64,000 bases of DNA. It comes from an uncultured Bacteroidales bacterium. Its GTDB lineage: Bacteria; Bacteroidota; Bacteroidia; Bacteroidales; Bacteroidaceae. This document shows, piece by piece, positions 32,421 to 41,045 of this stretch; position 1 is the first letter of the stretch, and each line of letters begins with the position of its first letter. Below the pieces are notes generated by a model that was not told where the DNA came from, did no database searches, and worked only from the letters and a program-made list of their open reading frames with translations. A program made the position numbers and the translations under genes. Where the stretch lies: the NCBI GenBank assembly GCA_902802815.1, contig CADCNQ010000001.1, positions 62,001 through 126,000 on the forward strand, read 5' to 3'.

Positions 32421-33897
32421 ACGAATCCGACAACTCTTCGCGGCTCTCTTCTTCACGGGTATCACGCTGCTGCTACTCGATGTCTCGGGTCGCCTGCACC
32501 ACTATCTGAGCTGGATGCCGAAGGTGCAACTGCTGCCGGCACTCCTCGCAGCGAATTTCGCCATAGTGGCCGCAATCATCGTACTGACCCTGCTACTGGG
32601 GCGTATCTACTGTTCTGTCATCTGCCCGCTGGGTGTGATGCAGGACCTCTTTGCCCGCCTGGGACGCCACGCCAGGCACAACCGCTACAGATATTCGAAG
32701 GCCATGTGGGGACTTCGTGTGTGTGTACTCATCGTCTTCACTGTGCTGACGGTGGCAGGAATCACGGGAATTGCCGCACTCATCGCTCCTTACAGCACCT
32801 ACGGACGCATCGCCACACATCTCTTCCAACCCATCTGGACTGGAGCAAACAACATACTGGCTCTCGGAGCGGAGACGGTGGACAGTTATGCTGTGTCGGA
32901 GGCAGATTGGGTGTTCTACGGATGGGTACCCATCGCTGTCACCTCGCTGACACTCATCATCATCGGCGTGCTGGCATGGCGAGGCGGACGCACGTGGTGC
33001 AACGCTATCTGTCCTGTTGGCACGGTCCTCGGAGCAACAGCCCGTTTTTCCCTTTTGAAAGTGCATTTCAATGAAAAGAAATGCATCACCTGCGGTAAAT
33101 GTTCGCGCAACTGCAAGTCATCCTGTATCGACTTCAAGAATCACAGCATAGACGCCTCGCGTTGCGTCACCTGCGGCAACTGTATCAGCATCTGTCCCAA
33201 GGATGCGCTCAGCTACGGCATAGCAAAGAAAAGTGCCGATTCATCGGAAAACAGCAACGGAAAACCCGCAGACCAGAGCAAGCGTCAGTTCCTCGTGGGC
33301 ACAGCACTTCTGGCCGGCGCAGCAATGGCACAGGAGGAGAAGAAGGTGGACGGAGGACTCGCTTTCATCGAGGACAAGGTGGCTCCCAAGCGCCAGACAC
33401 CGCTCACACCTCCCGGAAGTCTCTCTGCCCGCAATATGGCAACGCACTGCACTTCGTGCCAGCTCTGCGTGTCTGAGTGTCCGAACAAGGTATTACGTCC
33501 CTCCACATCGCTGGATAAGTTCATGCAACCTGCGATGGGCTATGAAAACGGATATTGCCGTCCCGAGTGCACGCGATGCTCGCAAGTGTGCCCCACAGGA
33601 GCCATCCGCCCTATCACTCCACAGGAAAAATCATCCCTGCAGATAGGCCACGCCGTATGGGTGAAGAAAAACTGCATCCCTCTCACCGACGGTGTGGCGT
33701 GTGGCAACTGTGCGCGTCATTGCCCCACAGGAGCCATCACGATGATACCGTCCGACCCCTCCGACGAGCAGTCGCTGCGCATCCCGATGGTGAATACCGC
33801 CGTCTGCATCGGTTGTGGAGCATGTGAGAATCTGTGTCCCGCACGTCCGCTCTCCGCCATCTACGTGGAGGGTCACGAGGTGCACCGGGAAATATAA
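32413..33897 (+). CDS. Membrane polyferredoxin, NapH-NapG-like fusion
   Basis: 494 residues. The N-terminal half has about five membrane helices and the CxxxCP loops of NapH/CcoG-type proteins (CSVICPLG, CNAICPVG). Two 4Fe-4S motifs follow (CITCGKCSRNC, CVTCGNCISICP) near residues 218-270. At about 292-310 a hydrophobic stretch preceded by KRQF (KRQFLVGTALLAGAAMA) looks like an internal Tat-type or anchor sequence. A NapG-like ferredoxin part follows (CTSCQLCVSECP, CTRCSQVCPTG, CGNCARHCPTG, CIGCGACENLCP). It probably passes electrons from the quinone pool to a periplasmic enzyme. Its place between tatC and a Tat-signal reductase suggests that reductase as partner (inference). Confidence 0.75.
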   Translation: MLKRIRQLFAALFFTGITLLLLDVSGRLHHYLSWMPKVQLLPALLAANFAIVAAIIVLTLLLGRIYCSVICPLGVMQDLFARLGRHARHNRYRYSKAMWGLRVCVLIVFTVLTVAGITGIAALIAPYSTYGRIATHLFQPIWTGANNILALGAETVDSYAVSEADWVFYGWVPIAVTSLTLIIIGVLAWRGGRTWCNAICPVGTVLGATARFSLLKVHFNEKKCITCGKCSRNCKSSCIDFKNHSIDASRCVTCGNCISICPKDALSYGIAKKSADSSENSNGKPADQSKRQFLVGTALLAGAAMAQEEKKVDGGLAFIEDKVAPKRQTPLTPPGSLSARNMATHCTSCQLCVSECPNKVLRPSTSLDKFMQPAMGYENGYCRPECTRCSQVCPTGAIRPITPQEKSSLQIGHAVWVKKNCIPLTDGVACGNCARHCPTGAITMIPSDPSDEQSLRIPMVNTAVCIGCGACENLCPARPLSAIYVEGHEVHREI

Positions 33898-33918
33898 ACC
33901 ACACAACACCGAACAACT

Positions 33919-35304
33919 ATGAGCAAACATATCGAAAGACGAGATTTCCTGAAACTCTTCGGCACCGGTGCTGCCGCAGTGACAGCCGCACTCGCAGGGT
34001 GCAGGGGAAAAGAGGAGACGCAACCCGTAAAGGACGACTACAACAGTCTGCAGGAACCTCCAGAGGACCAGATGACCTATCGCACCAATCCCACAACGGG
34101 CGACAAGGTGTCGCTGCTGGGCTACGGTATGATGCGACTGCCGAATCGCGAAGGCTCCGATGAAATCGACCAGGAAACTGTAAACACCCTGGTGGATTAC
34201 GCCCTCAAGCACGGCGTCAACTATTTCGACACGTCGCCAGCCTACTGCCGCGGACTCAGCGAACGGGCCACCGGCATCGCCCTCTCCAGACATCCGAGAG
34301 AGTCCTACTATATCGCCACAAAGCTCTCCAACTTCAACGAAGCCACCTGGGGACGCCGCGAGAGCATCGACATGTTTGAGAATTCGCTCAAAGAACTGCA
34401 GACAGACTACATCGACTACTACCTGCTGCACGGATGTGGCATGGGCGGCATGAAAAACCTCAAAGCGCGCTATCTGGACAACGGCATGCTCAACTACTGC
34501 ATAGGACAGCGACGTGATGGGCGCATACGAAATTTAGGATTCTCATACCACGGCGATGTGGAAGTGTTCGACTATCTGCTCTCCATCCACGACCTGGTGC
34601 ATTGGGATTTCGTGCAAATCGAACTGAATTATCTCGATTGGGACTATGCCAACGAAATCAACGGCCGCAACACCGATGCACGCTATCTGTATGCGGAACT
34701 GCAGAAGCGCGGTATTCCGGCAGTTATAATGGAACCGCTCCTCGGCGGTCGCTTGGCCAACATCCCGCAGTATCTCATGGAACGCATGAAAGAACGCGAC
34801 CCGGAAGCCACCATCGCCTCGTGGGCATTCCGCTATGCCGGCACCCCGGAGGGCGTACTCACAGTCCTGAGCGGTATGACATATATGGAACATCTGCGCG
34901 ACAATCTTCTCACTTACAGTCCTCTGCACCCCGTCACACAGGATGAGGAAGATTTCCTTTACGATATCGCCTACCACATAGTCAATGTGAAGCTCATCCC
35001 CTGCAACGACTGCAAATACTGTATGCCCTGCCCCTACGGAGTGGACATTCCAAGTATCTTCGTGCACTACAACAAGGTGAAGAGTCACGACCGTCTGCCC
35101 GAAAACACACAGAGCGAAGAGTACGCCCGCTTGCGCCGCGAGTTCCTCGTGGGACAGGACCGCAGTGTGCCCCGTCTAAGACAGGCAGCGCATTGTATCG
35201 GTTGCAATCAATGTGTGTCACATTGCCCTCAAAACATCCGTATCCCTGACGAATTGCACAAGATAGACGAGTTTGTGGAGAATCTGCGCCGCGAAGAAGC
35301 GTGA
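33919..35304 (+). CDS. Tat-exported aldo/keto reductase with C-terminal ferredoxin domain
   Basis: 461 residues. The N-terminus has a twin-arginine signal (ERRDFLKLFGTGAAAVTAALAGC), with a lipobox Cys at its end, so it is likely exported folded and lipidated. The AKR barrel shows the catalytic set: DTSPAY (Asp, Tyr), IATKLS (Lys) and YYLLHGCG (His). The C-terminus carries CNDCKYCMPCPYGVDIP and CIGCNQCVSHCPQNIRIP, typical of Fe-S aldo/keto reductases. The substrate is unknown. It follows tatAC and a membrane polyferredoxin in one operon, so electrons may come from that protein rather than from NAD(P)H alone. That is inference. Confidence 0.85.
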   Translation: MSKHIERRDFLKLFGTGAAAVTAALAGCRGKEETQPVKDDYNSLQEPPEDQMTYRTNPTTGDKVSLLGYGMMRLPNREGSDEIDQETVNTLVDYALKHGVNYFDTSPAYCRGLSERATGIALSRHPRESYYIATKLSNFNEATWGRRESIDMFENSLKELQTDYIDYYLLHGCGMGGMKNLKARYLDNGMLNYCIGQRRDGRIRNLGFSYHGDVEVFDYLLSIHDLVHWDFVQIELNYLDWDYANEINGRNTDARYLYAELQKRGIPAVIMEPLLGGRLANIPQYLMERMKERDPEATIASWAFRYAGTPEGVLTVLSGMTYMEHLRDNLLTYSPLHPVTQDEEDFLYDIAYHIVNVKLIPCNDCKYCMPCPYGVDIPSIFVHYNKVKSHDRLPENTQSEEYARLRREFLVGQDRSVPRLRQAAHCIGCNQCVSHCPQNIRIPDELHKIDEFVENLRREEA

Positions 35305-35322
35305 CATTTCAAAAAAATGTCG

Positions 35323-35330
35323 TACCTTTG
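35323..35330 (+). promoter_or_regulatory. -7 box for the adenosyltransferase and metY
   Basis: TACCTTTG, 23 bases before the ATG at 35353. A short dyad (ACATTT ... AAATGT) lies just upstream at 35303-35320. Confidence 0.65.
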
Positions 35331-35352
35331 CACGCGCAAACCATAAACGCTG

Positions 35353-35895
35353 ATGAGTATTTACACTAAAACGGGCGACAAAGGCGAGACATCCCTCGTG
35401 GACGGACAGCGCGTGAGCAAATGCTGCGCACGTCTTGAGAGTTACGGCACCATCGACGAACTCAGTGCCCACATCGGACTGCTTGCCGCGCTGGGAAGCG
35501 AGTATGTGGCTCTCACAGCTTTCACATCCCGCGTGCAGAACGAGCTTTTTGTGTGCGGAGCCTATCTGGCTTCCGCACAGGGCGAGTGTCCGTGCATCGG
35601 AGAGGATGCCGTAAAGGTTTTGGAGAACGAGATAGACCGCCTCGAAAGTGAACTGCCCCGCCTCCGCAGTTTTATCCTGCCGGGAGGGTGCACCGCAGCA
35701 GCCCAGGCCCACGTGTGCCGCACAGTATGCCGCAGGGCAGAGCGCGAAGTATTGCGACTACAGAGCGAATGTTCCGTGGACGACTGCTTATTGAGATACC
35801 TCAATCGCCTCAGCGACTATTTCTTCGTACTGGCCCGCGCCCTCAATCAGGCTTCCGGTACGAAGGAAATCACATGGACTGCAAAGAAAGGATAA
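35353..35895 (+). CDS. cobO: Corrinoid adenosyltransferase, PduO/CobA2 type
   Basis: 180 residues. The opening SIYTKTGDKGETSLVDGQR is the P-loop-like ATP-binding motif of PduO-type enzymes. LESYGTIDELSAHIG and the C-terminal CLLRYLNRLSDYFFVLAR are also family hallmarks. It converts cob(I)alamin and ATP to adenosylcobalamin in the cytoplasm. Together with the nearby uptake operon it completes a salvage route. Its promoter shows no riboswitch. The symbol follows common annotation; the fold is PduO-type rather than classical CobA/BtuR. Confidence 0.9.
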   Translation: MSIYTKTGDKGETSLVDGQRVSKCCARLESYGTIDELSAHIGLLAALGSEYVALTAFTSRVQNELFVCGAYLASAQGECPCIGEDAVKVLENEIDRLESELPRLRSFILPGGCTAAAQAHVCRTVCRRAEREVLRLQSECSVDDCLLRYLNRLSDYFFVLARALNQASGTKEITWTAKKG

Positions 35896-35915
35896 ACAGA
35901 CAAAACAAAAATACG

Positions 35916-37193
35916 ATGAAAAAGAATCTCGAGACCATCTGCATACACGGCGGATGGAAACCCTCCAAGGGAGAGCCTCAGCAGCTTCCCATCTACCAGT
36001 CCACCACCTTCCGTTATGAGACCTCCGACCAGATGGCACGTCTCTTCGACCTCAAAGACTCAGGATATTTCTACACACGTCTGGCCAATCCCACCAACGA
36101 TGCTGTGGCAAAGAAGATTGCTGCCCTCGAGGGCGGTGTCGGTGCTATGCTGACATCCTCCGGACAGGCTGCCAACTTCTACGCCATCTTCAACATCTGT
36201 CAGGCCGGCGACCATTTCATCACCTCCAACTGCATCTACGGCGGCACCTACAACCTCTTCGGCGTCACCATGAAGAAACTCGGCATCGAGTGCACCTTCA
36301 TTGATCCCGACTGGGACGACGAGAAGATAGAGGCATGTTTCAAGCCCAACACGAAGTGCTTCTTTGGGGAGACAATATCCAATCCCGGCGGCAACGTGTT
36401 CGACATCGAACGCTTCGCCAAGATGGCTCATAAGTACGGTGTGCCCCTCATCGTGGACAACACCTTCGCCACACCCATCAACTGCCGTCCCTTCGAATGG
36501 GGTTGCGACATCGTCACCCACTCCACCACGAAATATATGGACGGACATGCAACGCAGGTGGGCGGTTGTGTGGTAGACAGCGGCAACTTCGACTGGGATG
36601 CACACGCCGACAAATTCCCCGGTTTGACTACGCCCGATGAAAGCTATCACGGCCTGACCTACACGAAGGCTTTCGGCAAGATGGCCTACATGACCAAGCT
36701 CGTGGCCCAGCTCATGCGCGACCTCGGCAGCATCCCCGCTCCCCAGAACTCCTTCCTCCTGAATCTCGGTCTCGAGACACTGGCGCTCCGTATGAAGCAG
36801 CATTGCCAGAACGCCCAGAAGGTGGCAGAATGGCTGGAGAAGAATCCCAAGGTGGGATGGATTAACTACTGCGGTCTGCCCTCCAACAAATACTATTCCC
36901 TGGCACAGAAGTATATGCCTGAAGGTTCCTGCGGTGTCATCGCTTTCGGTCTGAAGGGCAGCCGTGAAGAGGCTATCCGTTTCATGGACAACCTCGACTT
37001 CATCTCCATCGTCACCCACGTGGCAGATGCCCGCACCTGTGTGCTGCATCCCGCTTCCCACACCCACCGCCAACTCTCCGAGGAGCAACTGCGCGAAGCC
37101 GGTGTGGCTCCCGACCTGGTACGCCTCTCCGTCGGTATTGAGAACGTGGAGGACATCATCGCCGACCTCGAGCAGGCGATGGCAAAGATGTAA
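35916..37193 (+). CDS. metY: O-acetylhomoserine sulfhydrylase (PLP enzyme)
   Basis: 425 residues from the ATG at 35916. A longer open reading from 35688 overlaps the adenosyltransferase and is rejected. It belongs to the Cys/Met-metabolism PLP family: ETICIHGGWKP start, YTRLANPTND, SSGQAANFYAIFNI, and the PLP Lys in HSTTKYMDGH. Overall length and the PLVRLSVGIE-type end (PDLVRLSVGIENVEDI) fit MetY. It makes homocysteine from O-acetylhomoserine and sulfide, upstream of B12-dependent methylation to methionine. The gene is 20 bases after cobO, suggesting co-transcription. Confidence 0.85.
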   Translation: MKKNLETICIHGGWKPSKGEPQQLPIYQSTTFRYETSDQMARLFDLKDSGYFYTRLANPTNDAVAKKIAALEGGVGAMLTSSGQAANFYAIFNICQAGDHFITSNCIYGGTYNLFGVTMKKLGIECTFIDPDWDDEKIEACFKPNTKCFFGETISNPGGNVFDIERFAKMAHKYGVPLIVDNTFATPINCRPFEWGCDIVTHSTTKYMDGHATQVGGCVVDSGNFDWDAHADKFPGLTTPDESYHGLTYTKAFGKMAYMTKLVAQLMRDLGSIPAPQNSFLLNLGLETLALRMKQHCQNAQKVAEWLEKNPKVGWINYCGLPSNKYYSLAQKYMPEGSCGVIAFGLKGSREEAIRFMDNLDFISIVTHVADARTCVLHPASHTHRQLSEEQLREAGVAPDLVRLSVGIENVEDIIADLEQAMAKM

Positions 37194-37211
37194 GGGAAAG
37201 GGCTTACCCGC

Positions 37212-38006
37212 TTATTTCTCCGCACGCTGATAAATGCGCACGTAGTCTATCTCGTAGCGCATCGGCATCTGTGTGTCGTCTATCTCGCCGCCGTTGTCTC
37301 CTCCGAGAGCCAGATTCAGCAGCAGATAGTGGGGGCGATGGAACGGATTAGTACCGTTACCGATACGACCGTTCACCGTCTTCGCAAGGTCCACCTCGTT
37401 GAGTAGTTCGTCGTCCAGATAGATACGAATAAACTGCTCGTCCCAGTCCATACGCCAGATGTGGAACGAGTCTGCCCAGTTCTTGTCGCGTTCCGTAAAG
37501 TGCGAGAACGGCACCCGCTTGCTGTTCCATATAGCATGAAAGCGCCGGTCGCTGCCCCACGCGGCATTTGCCAGTATGTGGGGCACACCTCCGATGCGGT
37601 AGTATTCCATAATGTCTATCTCCCCACACGAGGGCCAAGGCATCCCCTGCCCCAGTGTCCAGATGGCAGGCCACGCACCTCCTCCGGTGGGTATCTTGGC
37701 ACGCACCTCAAAGCGTCCGTAGAGCCACTCGTGATGTCCGCGCGTGTGTATAGAAGAAGATGTATAGGGATGCTCCCCCTCCTCCTTCCTTGCCTCGATG
37801 ACGAGACAACCGTCTTTGCACACTGCGTTCTCCCACTGGTACCACTGCGCCTCGTGATTGCGTACATAACCTGTTTCCGGTGACCAGTCACTCCTGCTAG
37901 GAGCCCCCTCCCCATTGAATTCGTCACTCCACACCAGCGTATAATCATCCTGTGCCTGCGTAGCTACGCTCGCTGTAAGCAATATCGCTGCGAAAAATTT
38001 CTTCAT
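37212..38006 (-). CDS. Secreted GH16 beta-glucanase (laminarinase type)
   Basis: 264 residues from the ATG at 38006; an ATG nine bases earlier (38015) is also possible. Signal peptide MKKFFAAILLTASVATQA. The GH16 catalytic motif GEIDIMEYY (ExDxxE) is intact near residue 130, with WPAIWTLGQGMPWPSCG just before it and YRIYQ-type strands at the end (YEIDYVRIYQRAEK). It hydrolyses beta-1,3 or mixed-linkage glucans in the periplasm or at the surface. It is a single-gene unit with its own promoter, and no SusC/D pair is adjacent. Convergent with metY, with 18 bases between stops. Confidence 0.88.
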   Translation of the reverse strand: MKKFFAAILLTASVATQAQDDYTLVWSDEFNGEGAPSRSDWSPETGYVRNHEAQWYQWENAVCKDGCLVIEARKEEGEHPYTSSSIHTRGHHEWLYGRFEVRAKIPTGGGAWPAIWTLGQGMPWPSCGEIDIMEYYRIGGVPHILANAAWGSDRRFHAIWNSKRVPFSHFTERDKNWADSFHIWRMDWDEQFIRIYLDDELLNEVDLAKTVNGRIGNGTNPFHRPHYLLLNLALGGDNGGEIDDTQMPMRYEIDYVRIYQRAEK

Positions 38007-38040
38007 ACGTATCATTGTGTATTTCTTTGCATTCCGACTG

Positions 38041-38048
38041 CAAAGATA
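38041..38048 (-). promoter_or_regulatory. -7 box for the GH16 gene
   Basis: The minus strand reads TATCTTTG, 35 bases before the preferred ATG at 38006. Confidence 0.65.
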
Positions 38049-38095
38049 CATTTTCTTTCTTTCCTACGCAAGATTTTACATGAATTTTATTTCTT

Positions 38096-38110
38096 TGCAA
38101 CCAGGTTGCA
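38096..38110. promoter_or_regulatory. Perfect 7-1-7 palindrome, candidate Fur-family operator
   Basis: TGCAACC-A-GGTTGCA, a 15-bp perfect dyad with the 7-1-7 layout typical of Fur, Zur and PerR boxes. It lies at about the -33 region of the metal-permease promoter (-7 box at 38123-38130). A half-site TTGCAAC follows the -7 box. A Fur-family gene lies convergent at the other end of the permease gene. Confidence 0.6.
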
Positions 38111-38122
38111 CTCCTTTTGTCG

Positions 38123-38130
38123 TACCTTTG
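38123..38130 (+). promoter_or_regulatory. -7 box for the metal-efflux permease
   Basis: TACCTTTG, 46 bases before the ATG at 38177, just downstream of the palindrome at 38096-38110. Confidence 0.7.
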
Positions 38131-38176
38131 CAACGAAAAAAAGTAATACAACGTACAAATATAACACTTTAACATC

Positions 38177-39517
38177 ATGATTATCATCGACTGGCTCACG
38201 CTATACTGGGATGCCCTCATCACCATGACGGCGGAGATGGCTCCATATCTGCTTTTCGGTTTCTTCATTGCGGGACTCCTGCACGTCTTCGTGCCTCAGA
38301 GCATCTACTCTCGTCACCTCGCACCGCGCAATATGAAGAGTGTCTTAAAAGCGGCTCTCCTGGGCATTCCCCTACCGCTCTGCTCCTGCGGAGTAATACC
38401 CACCGCCGTAGGTCTGCGCAAGCAGGGGGCCAGCCACGGAGCTTGCACCGGTTTCCTGATAGCAACTCCTCAGACTGGCGTGGACAGCATAGTTGCAACC
38501 TATTCACTGATGGGACTGCCATTCGCCGTTGTGCGCCCGCTGGCCGCACTCTTCACTTCCATCTTCGGTGGTTGGCTCACCAACAGATATGCCAAAGATG
38601 ACGATACTCATTCCGAGAAAACTGCTGCAAGTAGTAATATCGATGAGTGTTCCTGTGGCTGCGACGACTGCGGTTACGAGAGCGAGCATATGCATGGCGA
38701 CACCTTCTGGAGTAAGATACAAGAAGCTCTCTCCTATGCCTTCATCGAGATGATACAGGACGTAGGCAAGTGGCTCATCGTGGGTCTCCTGATTGCTGCC
38801 CTCATCACGGTGGCTGTACCAAGTGAATGGCTCGCCGCCTTGCATGAATACAAGCTCCTCAATATGCTCATTGTACTCGCCGTGGCTATTCCGATGTACG
38901 TCTGTGCCACAGGTTCCATACCTATCGCTGTGTCGCTCATGGCCAAGGGTCTCACTCCAGGTGCCGCCCTCGTACTGCTCATGGCCGGTCCTGCAGTCAA
39001 TTCCGCATCCATGCTTGTCATCGGCAAGGTATTCGGCCGCCGCACGCTGTGGCTATACATTCTCTCCATCGTTATCGGAGCCGTAGTCTTCGGTCTGGGT
39101 ATCGACTACTTGTTGCCTCAAGAATGGTTTGCCGTGCAGAGCCGCATCACAGGTGTATGCGCCCACCATCCCATAGGACTCAGCCCCGTGGACTGGATGT
39201 GGATAACCTTGCTCACCGTCCTGCTACTCAACGCTCTGTGTCACCACTATTTCGGTCACTCACACCATCATCACCATCATGAGCACCACCACGAAACCTG
39301 CGCAGTGAAGGTCAGCCTCACCACAGCCACCTACCACATTGCCGGTATGAACTGCAACCACTGCAAGGCCAATGTAGAACGCGCCATACGCCAGGTGCCT
39401 GGTGTGACGGATGTCACAGTGGATTTGGCCGCCGGCATAGCCACGGTGAGCGGCACGCACGACGCATCCGCCCTCATCGGCAGTGTAAAAAGTTTTGGCT
39501 ACGATGCCACGCTCTGA
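38177..39517 (+). CDS. SO_0444-family Cu/Zn-type efflux permease with HMA domain
   Basis: 446 residues. Two permease halves of the DUF318/ArsP-like family with about eight to ten membrane helices. The GIPLPLCSCGVIPTAVGLR motif is in the first half and MYVCATGSIPIAVSLMAKG in the second. A Cys-rich cytoplasmic loop (DECSCGCDDCG) near residue 155 and a His-rich segment (HSHHHHHHEHHH) near 365 are likely metal-binding. The C-terminus is a heavy-metal-associated domain with the MNCNHC metal site. It probably exports copper, zinc or a similar ion. The promoter carries a Fur-like palindrome, and the 3' end overlaps the convergent Fur-family gene by 19 bases. Confidence 0.82.
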   Translation: MIIIDWLTLYWDALITMTAEMAPYLLFGFFIAGLLHVFVPQSIYSRHLAPRNMKSVLKAALLGIPLPLCSCGVIPTAVGLRKQGASHGACTGFLIATPQTGVDSIVATYSLMGLPFAVVRPLAALFTSIFGGWLTNRYAKDDDTHSEKTAASSNIDECSCGCDDCGYESEHMHGDTFWSKIQEALSYAFIEMIQDVGKWLIVGLLIAALITVAVPSEWLAALHEYKLLNMLIVLAVAIPMYVCATGSIPIAVSLMAKGLTPGAALVLLMAGPAVNSASMLVIGKVFGRRTLWLYILSIVIGAVVFGLGIDYLLPQEWFAVQSRITGVCAHHPIGLSPVDWMWITLLTVLLLNALCHHYFGHSHHHHHHEHHHETCAVKVSLTTATYHIAGMNCNHCKANVERAIRQVPGVTDVTVDLAAGIATVSGTHDASALIGSVKSFGYDATL

Positions 39518-39942
39518 CGTCTGAGGCAGTCCTCACACACACCTCTCACCAGCACACTCGTGGAGAGCATCTCCATGCCTTCAGGCACCTGTATCTGCGG
39601 CATCGGCACATCATGCAGACAGATGGTGCGGTGGCAGCGTTCGCAGTAGAAATGCACGTGTTCATCCTCGTCCTCGCTCTCATGACGACTTTGGCAGAGT
39701 TCATATCTCACCACTCCGTCGCCGCCCTCAATGACATGCACCAAACGATGTTCCCTGAACAGTGACAGCACACGGAAGATACTTGACTTGTCCAACGTCA
39801 GGAGTTCATCCTCCAGCTCCTTCATCGTCACCGGGTGGTGCTTCCTCGACAGCGAGTGAGCGATGAGCAGGCGGTTTGACGTGGGTTTTACACCGTGATG
39901 CTCCAGCATCTCAATATACGTGCTATTATCCATGCCTTTCAT
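39499..39942 (-). CDS. Fur-family metalloregulator (Zur/Fur-like)
   Basis: 147 residues. A winged-helix N-terminus (GVKPTSNRLLIAHSLSRKHHPVTMKELEDEL ... DKSSIFRVLSLFREHRLVHVI) and a metal-binding C-terminus (HVHFYCERCHRTICLHD, then VCEDC) with two CxxC pairs for structural zinc. It likely represses metal-transport genes when metal-bound, or senses metal excess for the permease next door. Which metal cannot be read by eye. The start is 39942 or 39933. It lies three bases after the DUF4421 gene stop, so the two are co-transcribed. Confidence 0.85.
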   Translation of the reverse strand: MKGMDNSTYIEMLEHHGVKPTSNRLLIAHSLSRKHHPVTMKELEDELLTLDKSSIFRVLSLFREHRLVHVIEGGDGVVRYELCQSRHESEDEDEHVHFYCERCHRTICLHDVPMPQIQVPEGMEMLSTSVLVRGVCEDCLRRQSVAS

Positions 39943-39945
39943 TCA

Positions 39946-40974
39946 TCACAGGAGTCGCACCCCGAAAAACAGTCTTGCCAGCCATCTGTTTCTGTTAACA
40001 TGTATGTCGGCAGCATTGAACAGCGTATGCGTCACAAGCCCCGTTGCACCCACGAAATAACGCGGCGTGCAGTTGTACACTATGGCAGCGTGCTCGTTGA
40101 GCAGAGCGCTGGGAAATTTCATTCTCACGTCCCTGTCATGTCCGCCGACAGTAAAGTCGTTGAAGTTGGCCACCACCAGTGTCGGCATCGCCGAGAGGTG
40201 GAAAAGCCACTTGCGTCCAACCACGAAATTATATGCGTATCCTCCGCCCAGCGCCACGTGTCCCACGAGTATATTCAGTTTCGGCAGCGATATAGGTGCA
40301 TTGTCACCTCTTTTCACTTTACCCATCTCAAATGAGAGTCCCGCCAGCCACGAACCTGCCGACTTCTTCTGTATGTACGACTGCGTGAATGCAGCCGGGA
40401 ACGAGAAGCGCCGGTGATTGAATATATAGTAAGCCGTGAGCGAAGCTACTTTCAGATTCACCAGTCCCCTTTCGAAATGCCACAGATTGTCCCCCCTTTC
40501 GATACCGCCCGCCAATGTCTTCGTCACCTGGTAACTGGCATCCACGCAGAAACGCGGCGAGTAGTAGTTGATATTCATCTCCATGTCCTTGTTCTTGCCG
40601 CTCAAACTGCCCGGGTTTATCGACACTGACGCAGATATACCGATGTAACTGACGCAGAGACTTATCGTACCGCGATACGCTGCGCCCAGTTCTGTTTTTG
40701 TATATACTCCCGCCACGTCGCCCCTCATCGTTATATTGCTGCCAGAGAGGTTGGGACGTATTTTCAGCGTCAGTTTCTGCGGAGGGCGTCCCACGTAGTT
40801 GGTGTCGTATCTCACCTTGTTGTATCGTGTCGTGAGCACGCTGTCCACCTTGACGTGTATTCTTTTCAGCTTCTCCTTCGTGCTCTGTCCGTAGCCCGTT
40901 GATGCCCAGCACAGCAGACAAACCATCATTGCGATGATTTTCCATCCTCTTTTTGCTGTGTATCGGCATTTCAT
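39946..40974 (-). CDS. DUF4421 family protein, predicted outer-membrane or periplasmic
   Basis: 342 residues from the ATG at 40974. A basic N-terminus and a hydrophobic segment (IIAMMVCLLCWASTGYG) form a signal peptide. The rest is rich in alternating beta strands with aromatic girdle residues (GISASVSINPG, YYSPRFCVDASYQV, VALGGGYAYNFVVG, LARLFFGVRLL end), which suggests an outer-membrane barrel, as in DUF4421 members. Function unknown. The -7 box is so close to this ATG that the mRNA may be leaderless, or translation may start at the internal MM near residue 17. Confidence 0.7.
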   Translation of the reverse strand: MKCRYTAKRGWKIIAMMVCLLCWASTGYGQSTKEKLKRIHVKVDSVLTTRYNKVRYDTNYVGRPPQKLTLKIRPNLSGSNITMRGDVAGVYTKTELGAAYRGTISLCVSYIGISASVSINPGSLSGKNKDMEMNINYYSPRFCVDASYQVTKTLAGGIERGDNLWHFERGLVNLKVASLTAYYIFNHRRFSFPAAFTQSYIQKKSAGSWLAGLSFEMGKVKRGDNAPISLPKLNILVGHVALGGGYAYNFVVGRKWLFHLSAMPTLVVANFNDFTVGGHDRDVRMKFPSALLNEHAAIVYNCTPRYFVGATGLVTHTLFNAADIHVNRNRWLARLFFGVRLL

Positions 40975-40978
40975 GACG

Positions 40979-40986
40979 CAAAGATA
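40979..40986 (-). promoter_or_regulatory. -7 box for the DUF4421-fur operon
   Basis: The minus strand reads TATCTTTG and ends five bases before the ATG at 40974, implying a near-leaderless transcript. Confidence 0.55.
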
Positions 40987-41008
40987 CATAAAGTTTGTAA
41001 TTTTTGCG

Positions 41009-41016
41009 TACCTTTG
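41009..41016 (+). promoter_or_regulatory. -7 box for the Fe-S membrane protein
   Basis: TACCTTTG, 30 bases before the ATG at 41046, divergent from the DUF4421 promoter. Confidence 0.65.
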
Positions 41017-41045
41017 CCCCGAAAAAGAGATAAAACACTCATTCT

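Noticed and set aside
36060..37088. 342-residue minus-strand frame opposite metY
   Set aside because: metY is complete with its PLP motif in the other strand; this frame has no start context or family features.
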